A stretch of DNA of 64,000 nucleotides from Falsiroseomonas bella (lineage in GTDB: Bacteria; Pseudomonadota; Alphaproteobacteria; Acetobacterales; Acetobacteraceae), in contig NZ_QGNA01000003.1 of NCBI RefSeq assembly GCF_003173615.1, forward strand, positions 496,001-560,000. The letters are read 5' to 3'. Positions 20,574 to 29,602 of the stretch are shown one piece after another; the first letter of the stretch is position 1; every line of letters begins with the position of its first letter. A program made the position numbers and the translations under genes. The notes beneath the pieces are model-generated. The model saw only the letters and a list, made by a program, of their open reading frames with translations, searched no databases and was not told the origin of the DNA.

Positions 20574-21098
20574 ATGACCGAAGCCGAGCTCCTCCCCATC
20601 CTCTACGTCCCCGACCCGCGGCTGCGCGCCAAGGCGAAGCCGGTCGAGCCGGGCGATCCGCGCGTGCCCGCCCTGGCGGAGCGCATGCTGGCCACGATGT
20701 ACAAGGCGCCCGGCATCGGGCTTGCCGGCCCGCAGGTGGGCGAGATGCTGCGCCTCGTGGTCATCGACCTCCGGCCCGAGGAGACGCCGCAGCCGATCGT
20801 GCTGATCAATCCGGAGATCGTGGCCGAGAGCAAGGAGCTGGCAACGCGGGAGGAAGGCTGCCTGTCCCTCCCCGGCCAGTTCGCCGATGTCACGCGTCCC
20901 GCCCGGGTGAAGGCGCGCTGGACGGACCTGACCGGCGCGCGGCAGGAGATGGAGGCGGAGGGCCTGATGGCCGCCTGCCTGCAGCACGAGATCGACCACC
21001 TCGATGGCGTGCTGTTCGTCGACCACATCTCCGCGCTGAAGCGGAACATGCTGCTGCGCAAGCTGGCCAAGGAACTGAAGTCCAAAGCCAGGGAGTAG
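20574..21098 (+). CDS. def: peptide deformylase
   Basis: The 174-residue iron/zinc enzyme removes the formyl group from nascent N-termini. All three motifs are present: GIGLAGPQVG (motif 1), EGCLSLP (motif 2, metal-ligand Cys) and QHEIDHLDG (motif 3, HExxH-type). Length and layout are those of type I deformylases. ATG 20574 gives the standard start, with GGGG-rich sequence upstream. It is divergent from hsp20 and leads the def-fmt-truA-ASCH run. The 108-base gap to fmt is GC-palindrome-rich (for example GGCCGCG-TC-CGCGGCC at 21128-21143). Confidence 0.97.
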   Translation: MTEAELLPILYVPDPRLRAKAKPVEPGDPRVPALAERMLATMYKAPGIGLAGPQVGEMLRLVVIDLRPEETPQPIVLINPEIVAESKELATREEGCLSLPGQFADVTRPARVKARWTDLTGARQEMEAEGLMAACLQHEIDHLDGVLFVDHISALKRNMLLRKLAKELKSKARE

Positions 21099-21206
21099 GG
21101 ATCTTCCAATGCCCTCAGACGCCGGGCGGCCGCGTCCGCGGCCTTGGCTGCACCGCACGAGCGGCGGGCCGGGTTCGCGGCCTCGGCCGCCTGCGGCGGC
21201 CGCCTG

Positions 21207-22112
21207 ATGCGCCTCGCTTTCATGGGCAGCCCGGACTTCGCGGTGCCGGCGCTGCGCGCTCTGCACGGGGCGGGGCATGAGATCGCCTGCGTCTATGCGC
21301 AGCCGGCACGCCCCGCCGGTCGTGGCCAGAAGGAGACCCCCTGCCCCGTCCATCGCGCGGCGCTGGAACTCGGGCTGCCGGTCCGCACCCCGGCGCGGGT
21401 GAAGCGAGACACGGCGGAACACGCGGCCTTCGCGGCGCTCGATCTCGATGCCGCGGTGGTCGCCGCCTATGGGCTGATCCTGCCCAAGGCGATGCTCGAT
21501 GCGCCGCGGCGCGGTTGCCTCAACATCCATGCCTCGCTGCTGCCGCGCTGGCGTGGGGCGGGGCCGATCCAGGCGGCGATCCTCGCCGGCGATGCCGAGA
21601 CGGGCATCACCATCATGCGGATGGAAGAAGGCCTCGACACCGGCCCGATGCTGTTGCGCGCCGCGGTGCCGATCGGGCCCCGCGCCACGACGCCCGAGAT
21701 CCACGATGCGCTGGCCTCACTCGGCGCGACGCTCATCCTGCGTGCGCTGGCCGAAGACCCGGCCGCAACGCCGCAGCCGGAGCAGGGCGTCACCTATGCG
21801 CCGAAGATCGCGAAGGAGGACGGCCGCCTCGACTGGACGCAGCCCGCGGCGGCGCTGGACCGGCGGGTGCGGGCGCTGAACCCCTGGCCCGGCTGCTTCT
21901 TCGCGCATGGCGACGAGACCATCCGCGTGCTGGCCGCGGAGCCCGCCGAGGGCGCTGGCGCACCGGGAACGGTGCTGGATGCCGCGCCGACCGTCGCCTG
22001 CGGCGAGGGCGCGCTGCGCCTGCTGCGGCTCCAGCGCGCGGGACGCGCCGCAATGGACGCCGAGGCCTTCCTGCGCGGCTACGCGCTGAGGCCCGGCGAA
22101 TTGCTGGGCTGA
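21207..22112 (+). CDS. fmt: methionyl-tRNA formyltransferase
   Basis: The 301-residue enzyme formylates initiator Met-tRNA with 10-formyl-THF. The N-terminal domain shows [19 protein letters not shown], the active-site block [20 protein letters not shown] (Asn, His) and [17 protein letters not shown] with the catalytic Asp region. The C-terminal OB-like tRNA-binding domain starts near [14 protein letters not shown]. Pairing with def is a standard arrangement. ATG 21207 has no strong ribosome-binding site but matches the family start. truA follows after one base. Confidence 0.96.
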   Translation: MRLAFMGSPDFAVPALRALHGAGHEIACVYAQPARPAGRGQKETPCPVHRAALELGLPVRTPARVKRDTAEHAAFAALDLDAAVVAAYGLILPKAMLDAPRRGCLNIHASLLPRWRGAGPIQAAILAGDAETGITIMRMEEGLDTGPMLLRAAVPIGPRATTPEIHDALASLGATLILRALAEDPAATPQPEQGVTYAPKIAKEDGRLDWTQPAAALDRRVRALNPWPGCFFAHGDETIRVLAAEPAEGAGAPGTVLDAAPTVACGEGALRLLRLQRAGRAAMDAEAFLRGYALRPGELLG

Positions 22113-22113
22113 G

Positions 22114-22875
22114 ATGCCCCGCTACGCCCTCAGGCTGGAATTCTGCGGCACCGGCTTCGTCGGCTGGCAGCGCCAGGCGGATGGGCTCTCGCTGCAGCAG
22201 GTGATCGAGGAGGCGGCGGCGCCGCTGAACCGCGGCGAGCCACCGCTCGCCACGGCCGCCGGCCGCACCGACGCCGGCGTGCATGCCGAGGCGATGGTGG
22301 TGGACCTGATGCTCGCCGCCGAGCTGCCGCCCGAGCGCGTGCGGGAGGCGATCAACGCCCGCACCGCGCCGCATCCCGTCGTCGCGCTTGCCGCCGCGCG
22401 CGTCGCCAATGACTGGTCGGCCCGCTTCGCCTGCACCGGCCGCGCCTATCGCTACCGCGTCATGAACCGCAGCGCGCGCCCGGCGCTGGAAGCCGGACGG
22501 CTCTGGCACGTGAAGCGGCGCCTGGATGCCGAGGCGATGCACGCGTCGGCGCAGCGTCTGCTGGGAAGGCACGACTTCTCCGCCTTCCGTGCCGCCGCCT
22601 GCCAGGCGAAGTCGCCGCTGCGCACGCTGGACCGGCTCGAGGTCAGCCGCCTCGGCGAGGAGGTGGTCATCGTCGCGGAGGCGCGCAGCTTCCTGCACCA
22701 TCAGGTCCGCAACCTGGTGGGCACGCTGGTGGAGGTCGGCGCCGGCAAGCGCGGCGTGGACTGGCCGCGGCAGCTGCTGGACGGGCGGGACAGGACCAAG
22801 GCCGGCCAGACCGCGCCGGCCGAGGGGCTCGTCTTCGTCGCCGCCCGCTACGATCCCGAGCCGGAGTGGGTGTGA
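22114..22875 (+). CDS. truA: tRNA pseudouridine(38-40) synthase
   Basis: The 253-residue enzyme converts uridines 38-40 in the tRNA anticodon stem to pseudouridine. The catalytic aspartate lies in AAGRTDAGVHAEAMV. Other family blocks are YALRLEFCGTGFVGWQRQ, FRAAACQAKSPLRTL and SFLHHQVRNLVGTLVEVGAGK. The start is one base after the fmt stop. Its TGA shares a base with the next ATG (TGATG), so the ASCH-domain gene is probably translated by coupling. Confidence 0.96.
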   Translation: MPRYALRLEFCGTGFVGWQRQADGLSLQQVIEEAAAPLNRGEPPLATAAGRTDAGVHAEAMVVDLMLAAELPPERVREAINARTAPHPVVALAAARVANDWSARFACTGRAYRYRVMNRSARPALEAGRLWHVKRRLDAEAMHASAQRLLGRHDFSAFRAAACQAKSPLRTLDRLEVSRLGEEVVIVAEARSFLHHQVRNLVGTLVEVGAGKRGVDWPRQLLDGRDRTKAGQTAPAEGLVFVAARYDPEPEWV

Positions 22876-23339
22876 TGCAGGATCACCGCCACGACATCCT
22901 CGAAGCCGCCTTCCCCGGGGAATCCGGGCGGTTCTTCCTCTCGATGCGCATCGGCGGCACGCCCGACCTCGCGGATTACGGCGCCGCGCTGATTCTCGAC
23001 GGCACAAAGACCGCGACCTCGTCGCCCTTCTCCGACTATCCAGATGGCCGCATCCCATTCGCCGGCGCACTTTCTGTACTTCTCGACGGGCGCGAAAGAC
23101 CGGTCGGCATCGTCGAGACGACCGGCGTCGAGACCGTGCGGTTCCGTGACGTCACGGAGGCGATGGCGCGTGCCTACGGAGAGGGTGAGCGGACTCTGGC
23201 GTGGTGGCGGCGCGAGATCGGCGCCTGGTACCGCGACAAGGCCGACCACGAGGGCTGGCGCTTCTCGGAACACGACGCGATCCTCTGGGAGTGGATCAAC
23301 GTTGCGCGCCGGCTTCAGCCCGGCGGCGCCACCCCGTAG
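22875..23339 (+). CDS. ASCH-domain protein
   Basis: The 154-residue protein fits the ASCH fold: ALILDGTKTATSSPF carries the GxKxxT core, followed by LLDGRERPVGIVETTGVETVRFRDVTEAMARAYGEGER and the aromatic ending WWRREIGAWYRDK. ASCH domains are PUA-like, bind RNA or modified nucleosides, and in some members (YqfB) hydrolyse N4-acetylcytidine. Being coupled to truA hints at RNA modification, but this is inference. ATG 22875 is preferred over in-frame GTG codons at 22866 and 22872. The 3' end overlaps the convergent Ldh gene by 25 bases. Confidence 0.8.
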   Translation: MQDHRHDILEAAFPGESGRFFLSMRIGGTPDLADYGAALILDGTKTATSSPFSDYPDGRIPFAGALSVLLDGRERPVGIVETTGVETVRFRDVTEAMARAYGEGERTLAWWRREIGAWYRDKADHEGWRFSEHDAILWEWINVARRLQPGGATP

Positions 23340-24361
23340 CGCGCCGCCAGCTTCGCCAGTGCCGGCGGCACGGAGGGATGCAGCGCCACACCCTCCGCCA
23401 GCGCCTTCGCGCGCCGCGCCATCGCCGCATCGCCCGGCATGCGCGGCGTCATGCCAGGGCGCGGCGGGTTGTTGCGTACCGCCTGCGCCATCCAGCCGCC
23501 TTCCGCCATGAAGGCCTCCGCCCCGCCGAATTTCGCCGGGTCAAGCACCAGCACCAGAACGCTCGCGCCCCAGTCGGTGCGGCCTTCCACGCGGCCATGG
23601 CCAGCGAGCCCGCTGGTCAGCGCCTCAACGAGCAGGCCGAGGGCCCAGCCCTTGTGCCCGGCCTCCATCCCACCCAGCGGCAGCAGCGTGCCAGCCGGGT
23701 CGGTGAAGAAGGCGTTGGGGTCGTCGGTCGCGTTGCCAGCCGCATCAAGCAGCCACTGGCCCGGGAAGCGCGTGCCCTCGGCGCGGCGGCGGCCGGTCAT
23801 GCCATTGGTCGTGATGGACATGGAGACGTCGAGGATCACCGGCCCCTCGGGCGTCGGCCAGGCGGCGGCGAGCGGGTTGGGCGTGATCACCCGCCGCGTG
23901 CCGCCCCAGGGCGCGACGGACGCGGTGGAGGGATCGGAGCAGGTCAGCACCAGCATCCGCCCGCGCTCCACCACCGGCGGCGCATAGGCGGCGAGGCAGC
24001 CGATATGGCCGCTGCGCGCGATCGCGACGGCACCGATGCCGAATCCCTCCGCCGCCTCGTCCGCCGCGGCGATCGCGCGGCGCACCAGCCAGGGCCCGGG
24101 CAGCTTGCGACCGTCCCAGCTCCGCACAACCGGCGTGGCCGAGATCGTCTCGGGCTCGCCCTCCGCCCGCATCTCCCCGGCGGCAAGGCTGTCCAGATAG
24201 GGCGTGAGCAGCGCGAGGCCGTGGGTGTCGTGGCCCATCAGGTCGCCCTCGACCAGCACCTCCGCGACGTCGCGCGCCTTGTCGGCGGGCAAGCCCGCGA
24301 CGCGGCAGCATTCGGTCGCGAAGCGCAGCAGCGCATCGGCGGCAAAGGCCATGCCCGTCAT
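23315..24361 (-). CDS. Ldh-family (malate/L-lactate/ureidoglycolate-type) NAD(P)-dependent dehydrogenase
   Basis: The 348-residue enzyme belongs to the Ldh2/MdhII family, which reduces or oxidises 2-hydroxy acids and is unrelated to classical lactate dehydrogenases. Signatures are EGDLMGHDTHGLALLTPYLD (active-site His), AIARSGHIGCLAAYA, TPNPLAAAWPTPEGPVILD and the cofactor loop GHKGWALGLLVEALTSGLAG. The substrate cannot be assigned; known members act on malate, L-sulfolactate, ureidoglycolate or delta1-piperideine-2-carboxylate. The ATG overlaps the stop of the upstream membrane protein (ATGA). Confidence 0.9.
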   Translation of the reverse strand: MTGMAFAADALLRFATECCRVAGLPADKARDVAEVLVEGDLMGHDTHGLALLTPYLDSLAAGEMRAEGEPETISATPVVRSWDGRKLPGPWLVRRAIAAADEAAEGFGIGAVAIARSGHIGCLAAYAPPVVERGRMLVLTCSDPSTASVAPWGGTRRVITPNPLAAAWPTPEGPVILDVSMSITTNGMTGRRRAEGTRFPGQWLLDAAGNATDDPNAFFTDPAGTLLPLGGMEAGHKGWALGLLVEALTSGLAGHGRVEGRTDWGASVLVLVLDPAKFGGAEAFMAEGGWMAQAVRNNPPRPGMTPRMPGDAAMARRAKALAEGVALHPSVPPALAKLAARYGVAPPG

Positions 24362-24924
24362 CCTTCGGAGAGCGTGCGGATCAACCCGCCCAGGAACAGG
24401 CCGAGCACGAGGTCGAGCGCCACGATGATCGCCGCCCGGCCGCCTTCCACGCCCAGCGCGCGCCGCGCCACGAACCACTCCAGCCACACCGCGTAGGCGA
24501 GCCCGACCAGGGTCAGCACCTGCGAGAGCGCATCCGGCAGCCCCAGCGCACCCGGCAGCATCAGCGCCAGCAGCACGAGATACTGGACGATGTTGGTCCA
24601 GTTCCAGGCCGAGATGAAGCGCGGCCACTCGCCGTTGCGTCCCCAGGCGCGCGCGATGCCGAGCGAGAGCAGCGCGAAGGCCGTCCAGGCGATGCTGTAG
24701 CCGATCAGCTCGGCCAGCAGCCCCCGCAGCAGCCCGCCTTCCGGCGCGCCGATCCCGGCCCAGGCGAAGACCCGGATCGCGAGGAAGGCCGGCAGGCAGA
24801 GCAGCGCCGCGACGAAGGAGCGCCAAGCGCCCTCCGGCGTGTCCTCCATCAGGGCGAAGCCCTCGCTGCGGCCTCGGCCGAGCAGGAAGGCGCCGGCGAG
24901 GCCCGAGACGATCACCTCGCGCAT
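24358..24924 (-). CDS. multi-pass membrane protein of unknown function
   Basis: The 188-residue protein has about five predicted membrane segments (AALLCLPAFLAIRVFAWAGI; LIGYSIAWTAFALLSLGIA; IVQYLVLLALMLPGALGL; VLTLVGLAYAVWLEWFVA; AAIIVALDLVLGLFLGGLI). The layout recalls small Yip1-like membrane proteins common in alphaproteobacteria, but I have no firm family. It lies between dapE (20 bases upstream) and the Ldh gene, with which it overlaps by four bases, so it belongs to the same minus-strand transcript. Confidence 0.65.
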   Translation of the reverse strand: MREVIVSGLAGAFLLGRGRSEGFALMEDTPEGAWRSFVAALLCLPAFLAIRVFAWAGIGAPEGGLLRGLLAELIGYSIAWTAFALLSLGIARAWGRNGEWPRFISAWNWTNIVQYLVLLALMLPGALGLPDALSQVLTLVGLAYAVWLEWFVARRALGVEGGRAAIIVALDLVLGLFLGGLIRTLSEG

Positions 24925-24944
24925 CGGCGGCTGCTGCGTTCCGC

Positions 24945-26084
24945 TCAGGTCAGGAACTCCTCGAGGATCGCCCGATAGGCGCCGGCCAGCCGACGGAGTT
25001 CCTCCACCGGCGCGCGCTCATCCACCTGGTGCGGCGTTTCGCCCACCGCCCCGAACTCCGCCACCGGGCAGTAGCGCGCGATGAAGCGCGCATCGGAGGT
25101 GCCGCCGCCCGTGTCGAGCTTCGGCGTCACGCCGGTGGCGCGCGCGATGGCGCGCGACAGGCCGTCCACGAAGGGGCCCGGCTCGGTCAGAAAACTCTCG
25201 CCGGAGCATTCGGTGCGCATCGTGTAGCGGGCGCCGCTGGCTTTGAAGGCGGCGTGCAGGCGTTCGGTGAGATGCGCGCTGGTGTGGTGGTCGTTGAAGC
25301 GGATGTTGAGCATCGCCTGGGCCGTGGCCGGGATGACGTTGCTCGTCCGGTTGCCCACGTCGAAGCCCGTGACCTGCAGGGTCGAGGGCGGGAAATGCGC
25401 GCTGCCGTTGTCGAGCGGCGCCGACAGCAGCGGCCCGAGTGCCGCGACCATGCGATGGATCGGGTTGTCGGCGCCGGCCGGATAGGCGCTGTGGCCCTGG
25501 ATGCCGTCCACCGTGACCCAGGCGTTCAGGCTGCCGCGACGGCCGATCTTGATCGTGTCGCCGAGCGCGTGGCGGCTGGTCGGCTCGCCGACGAGGGCCA
25601 TGTCCGGGATCTGGCCATTGGCCTGCATCCATTCGAGGACCTTGGCCGTCCCGTCCACCGACCGGGCCTCCTCGTCGCCCGTGATCAGCAGCGAGACCGA
25701 GCCCTTGTGCGCGGGGTTCGCGGCGAGGAAGTCGGCCAGGCCGGCAAGGAAGGCGGCGATGCCGCCCTTCATGTCGCAGGCGCCGCGGCCGTAGAGCACG
25801 CCATCGCGGATGGTCGCCGAGAACGGGTCGTCGCGCCAGGCGGCGACGTCGCCGGGCGGCACGACATCGGTGTGGCCGGCGTAGCAGAAATGCGGCCCCT
25901 CGGTGCCGCGGCGCGCGAAGAGGTTGTCCACGCGGTAGTCGTCGGGGCCGTAGACGAGGCGCGTGCAGGCGAAGCCCAGCGGCTCGAGGAAGCGCTGCAC
26001 AACGTCCAGCGCGCCGTCATCGGCGGGCGTGACGGAGCGGCAGCGGATCAGCGCCTGGGCGACGGGAACGGGGTCGGCGGTCAT
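24945..26084 (-). CDS. dapE: succinyl-diaminopimelate desuccinylase
   Basis: The 379-residue M20-family enzyme hydrolyses N-succinyl-LL-diaminopimelate in lysine and peptidoglycan precursor synthesis. Two-metal site motifs are CYAGHTDVVPPGD, YGRGACDMKGGIAAFLA and LLITGDEEARSVDGT (catalytic Glu-Glu). The dimerisation domain includes GIQGHSAYPAGADNPIHRM. DTGGGTSDARFIA is characteristic of DapE. ATG 26082-26084 is the likely start; an ATG at 26099 would add 5 residues. The palindromic repeat at 26113-26225 separates it from dapD. Confidence 0.96.
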   Translation of the reverse strand: MTADPVPVAQALIRCRSVTPADDGALDVVQRFLEPLGFACTRLVYGPDDYRVDNLFARRGTEGPHFCYAGHTDVVPPGDVAAWRDDPFSATIRDGVLYGRGACDMKGGIAAFLAGLADFLAANPAHKGSVSLLITGDEEARSVDGTAKVLEWMQANGQIPDMALVGEPTSRHALGDTIKIGRRGSLNAWVTVDGIQGHSAYPAGADNPIHRMVAALGPLLSAPLDNGSAHFPPSTLQVTGFDVGNRTSNVIPATAQAMLNIRFNDHHTSAHLTERLHAAFKASGARYTMRTECSGESFLTEPGPFVDGLSRAIARATGVTPKLDTGGGTSDARFIARYCPVAEFGAVGETPHQVDERAPVEELRRLAGAYRAILEEFLT

Positions 26085-26112
26085 GGCGCGTGGCCGCATC
26101 GCGCGGCACGCG

Positions 26113-26225
26113 ACCCCCCACCCGGCAGCGCTCCGCGCCGCCACCCTCCCCCGCAAGCGGGAGAGGGAGTGTCAGCATGCCCTGCTCCCTCTCCCGCGAA
26201 GCGGGGGAGGGTCGGGGTGGGGGTT
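26113..26225. repeat. REP/BIME-like double palindrome between dapE and dapD
   Basis: Two GC-rich hairpins in opposite orientation, CCCTCCCCCGC-AA-GCGGGAGAGGG (26144-26167) and CCCTCTCCCGC-GAA-GCGGGGGAGGG (from 26187), are mutual inverted copies with one mismatch per stem. GCGGGAGAGGGAG and CTCCCTCTCCCGC around the centre form a perfect 13-bp pair. The outer ends also mirror each other: ACCCCCCACCC at 26113-26123 and GGGGTGGGGGTT at 26214-26225. The unit fills most of the dapD-dapE gap. A half copy lies at 32239-32277. It is probably a non-autonomous palindromic element, and it may also terminate or attenuate dap transcription. Confidence 0.8.
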
Positions 26226-26233
26226 CTCACGCG

Positions 26234-27070
<837 letters not shown>

Positions 27071-27194
27071 GGTGATCGTGGTCCTGGGCTGATGGGCAGG
27101 CCGCGAGGTTTGGAAGAGGGGCGATGCGCTGTCAACGCGGTGACCCGCGGCAGCGTCAACCAGCGGTTCAGCGCCGTGCCGCATTGTGGGCGCC

Positions 27195-28391
27195 ATGACC
27201 GCCGGACCCGCCGATCCCCTCGCCGCCGCGCTGCTGGAGAGCCGCGCGCGCTGGCGTGACCTCGCGCTGCTGGCGGCCGACCTGCTGTTCGAGACCGACG
27301 CCGAGGGCCGCCTGACCTTCCTCGCCCCGGAGGAGGTGCTCGGCCACGCCGCCGAGGCGCTGCTCGGCCATTCCATGCGCCGCCTGCTGGATGCGGAGGA
27401 CGGCCCCGATCCATTCGATCCCGCGGCCCCGCCGCGCGGCCTGCGCGCGTGGTTCCGCACCGCGGTGGGCGAGGCGGCCTGCCTGGAGGTGACGGCGCTC
27501 GCGCTCGATACGGGCGGGCTGCGCGGCGTCGCCCGTGACGTCACGACGGAGGAACGCGACGGGCTCGCCACGGCGCGCATGCTGCGCCGCGCGACCGCGA
27601 TCGCAAGGCTGCTCGGCCTCGCTGGGCGCGGCCGCGCCACGGAGGGCGCGGCCGGTCCGGCGCTCGCGACGCTGCTGGAAGGGCTTTGCCAGGCGCTCGG
27701 CTTCCGCGCCGCCGCGCTGCTGCCGGCGGCGCCGGAGGGCGCGGCGCCGCTGGCGCAGGCCGGCACTGCAAGCGGCGCCTCCGACAGCCTCGCCCTCGGC
27801 CAGGGGCTGGCACTTCGCGTCTGGCGCGCGACGCCCCCGGATGCGGAAGAGAGGGAGCTTCTGGCGGCGCTGGCCCCCGCCCTGGCCGGGCTGCAGGCGG
27901 AGGCCGCACGCCAGGCGGAACTGGCCGCCGCGGCGCGGACCGATCCGCTCACCGGACTGCTGAACCGCCGCGGCTTTGCCGAGGCGCTGGAGCATGGCAG
28001 GGCGCGCCAGCCGGCCGGCGTGATCGCCTATCTCGACATGGACGGGCTGAAGCGGGTGAACGATCGGCACGGCCATGCCGCGGGGGACGCCGCGATCCGC
28101 GCGCTCGCCGGACGGCTGTCGGCGATGGCCGGAGCGGGCGAGCTTGCCGCGCGGCTGGGCGGCGACGAGTTCGCCCTCTGGCTGCCCGGTGCGACGCCTG
28201 GGGATGCGCTGGAACGGTGTGCGTCGCTCGGCGCGCCGGGGCCGCTGCCCGGCTTCCCGGAAGCCGGCACTGCGGCGGTGGCGGCCAGCATCGGCGTCGC
28301 CGAAGTGGCACCCGGCGACAGCGCGGAGGCGCTGATCGCGCGGGCCGATGCCGCGATGTATCACCGCAAGCGCGAAAGGCGCGCCGCATGA
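27195..28391 (+). CDS. PAS-GAF-GGDEF diguanylate cyclase
   Basis: The 398-residue protein has an N-terminal PAS-like segment ([21 protein letters not shown]), a GAF-like middle region and a C-terminal GGDEF domain. The domain begins at [17 protein letters not shown] and has the intact active site GGDEF at residues 322-326. An active site of this form is expected to make cyclic di-GMP. The inhibitory RxxD site is absent from the stretch just before GGDEF, so product inhibition may be missing. No membrane segment is seen. The stop overlaps the DUF2336 gene (ATGA). Confidence 0.9.
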   Translation: MTAGPADPLAAALLESRARWRDLALLAADLLFETDAEGRLTFLAPEEVLGHAAEALLGHSMRRLLDAEDGPDPFDPAAPPRGLRAWFRTAVGEAACLEVTALALDTGGLRGVARDVTTEERDGLATARMLRRATAIARLLGLAGRGRATEGAAGPALATLLEGLCQALGFRAAALLPAAPEGAAPLAQAGTASGASDSLALGQGLALRVWRATPPDAEERELLAALAPALAGLQAEAARQAELAAAARTDPLTGLLNRRGFAEALEHGRARQPAGVIAYLDMDGLKRVNDRHGHAAGDAAIRALAGRLSAMAGAGELAARLGGDEFALWLPGATPGDALERCASLGAPGPLPGFPEAGTAAVAASIGVAEVAPGDSAEALIARADAAMYHRKRERRAA

Positions 28392-29530
28392 GCCACGCCG
28401 CGCTGCGCGAGCGACAGGGCAGCGTCGCCGCACGCACCGCCCTTGCGGCGGATGACCGCACCTCGCCCGAGCTGCTCACCTTCCTGGCCGCCGATCCCGC
28501 GCCCGAGGTGCGCGCCGCCGTCGCGGCCAATGCCGCGACGCCGCCCCAGGCCGGGCTGCTGCTGGCCGAGGATGCCGAGACGGAAGTGCGGGAGGCTCTG
28601 GCGCGCCGCATCGGCCGGCTCGCGCCGGGGCTGACCGCCGCAGCGCAGGACCGGCTCGCGCGCATGACCGGCGCCATCCTCGGGCGACTGGTGGAGGACG
28701 CCGCGGTCGCGGTGCGCGCCGCGCTGTCCGATGCCGTCGCCGGCCTGCCCGACGCGCCGCGCGACCTGATCCTGCGCCTGGCGCGCGACACCGCCCTGCC
28801 GGTGGCCGAGCCCGTCCTGCGGCTCTCGCCCCTGCTGACGGAAGAGGACCTGCTGGCGCTGGTCTCGGCCCCGCCGGCGGCCTTCACCCGCCGCCTGGTC
28901 GCCGCCCGACCGCGCCTGACGGAGCCGGTGACGGAAGCGCTGGCGGGCACCACCGATGCGCCGGCGATTGCGGCGCTGCTGGCGAACCCCTCGGCCGCGA
29001 TCCGGGAAGCCACGCTGGACCGCTTGGCGGCCGGCTCGGCCGGGCAGGATTCGTGGCAGGCGGCGCTGGTGCGCCGGCCGCGTCTGCCGGCCAGGGCGGC
29101 GCGGGCGCTGGGGGAAATCCTGGCCGCCCATCTGCTGCAGGCCCTGGCAAGCCGCCCCGACCTGCCCGAAGGGCTCGCCGAGACGTTGCGGCCGCGAATA
29201 GAGGCCCACCTGGCCGAGTCCGCGGCCAGCCAGGGCGCCGCGCGGGAGGCGGCGCGCAGCGGCGACCGGGCGGCGCTCTCGGCGCTTCTCGCCGCTGCGA
29301 CCGGCTTCGGCGAGGGGCGCGTCGAGGCCGCGCTGGCGTTGCGCAGCCCACGCGCCATCGCGGCGTTGTGCTGGCGCGCGGGCTGGACCGCGGAACTCGC
29401 GGAGGAGGTGCAGTCGGCGCTCGGCGTGCCGCGCCCGCGCGTGCTCCGGGCGAACGTGGAGGGCAGCTGGACCCTCTCCCCGGCCGAGCTCCAATGGCAG
29501 ATCGAGTTGCTGGAGGAACTGCCGGCATAG
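28388..29530 (+). CDS. DUF2336-family HEAT-like repeat protein
   Basis: The 380-residue Ala/Arg/Leu-rich helical protein shows short repeating helices typical of DUF2336: ERQGSVAARTALAADDRTSPELLTFLAADPAPEVRAAVAANAATPP-like units. It also has PVAEPVLRLSPLLTEEDLLALV and RLVAARPRLTEPVTEAL. The family is alphaproteobacterial and of unknown biochemical role, and probably forms a HEAT-type scaffold. Coupling to a diguanylate cyclase by a four-base overlap suggests a partner or regulator in c-di-GMP signalling (inference). Confidence 0.8.
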   Translation: MSHAALRERQGSVAARTALAADDRTSPELLTFLAADPAPEVRAAVAANAATPPQAGLLLAEDAETEVREALARRIGRLAPGLTAAAQDRLARMTGAILGRLVEDAAVAVRAALSDAVAGLPDAPRDLILRLARDTALPVAEPVLRLSPLLTEEDLLALVSAPPAAFTRRLVAARPRLTEPVTEALAGTTDAPAIAALLANPSAAIREATLDRLAAGSAGQDSWQAALVRRPRLPARAARALGEILAAHLLQALASRPDLPEGLAETLRPRIEAHLAESAASQGAAREAARSGDRAALSALLAAATGFGEGRVEAALALRSPRAIAALCWRAGWTAELAEEVQSALGVPRPRVLRANVEGSWTLSPAELQWQIELLEELPA

Positions 29531-29602
29531 CCAATGAACCCGCCCCCGCTTCGCCTGCGGGCCGGTCTTGGCTAGGCTGCGGGCCCGGAAGCAGGATACG
29601 CA

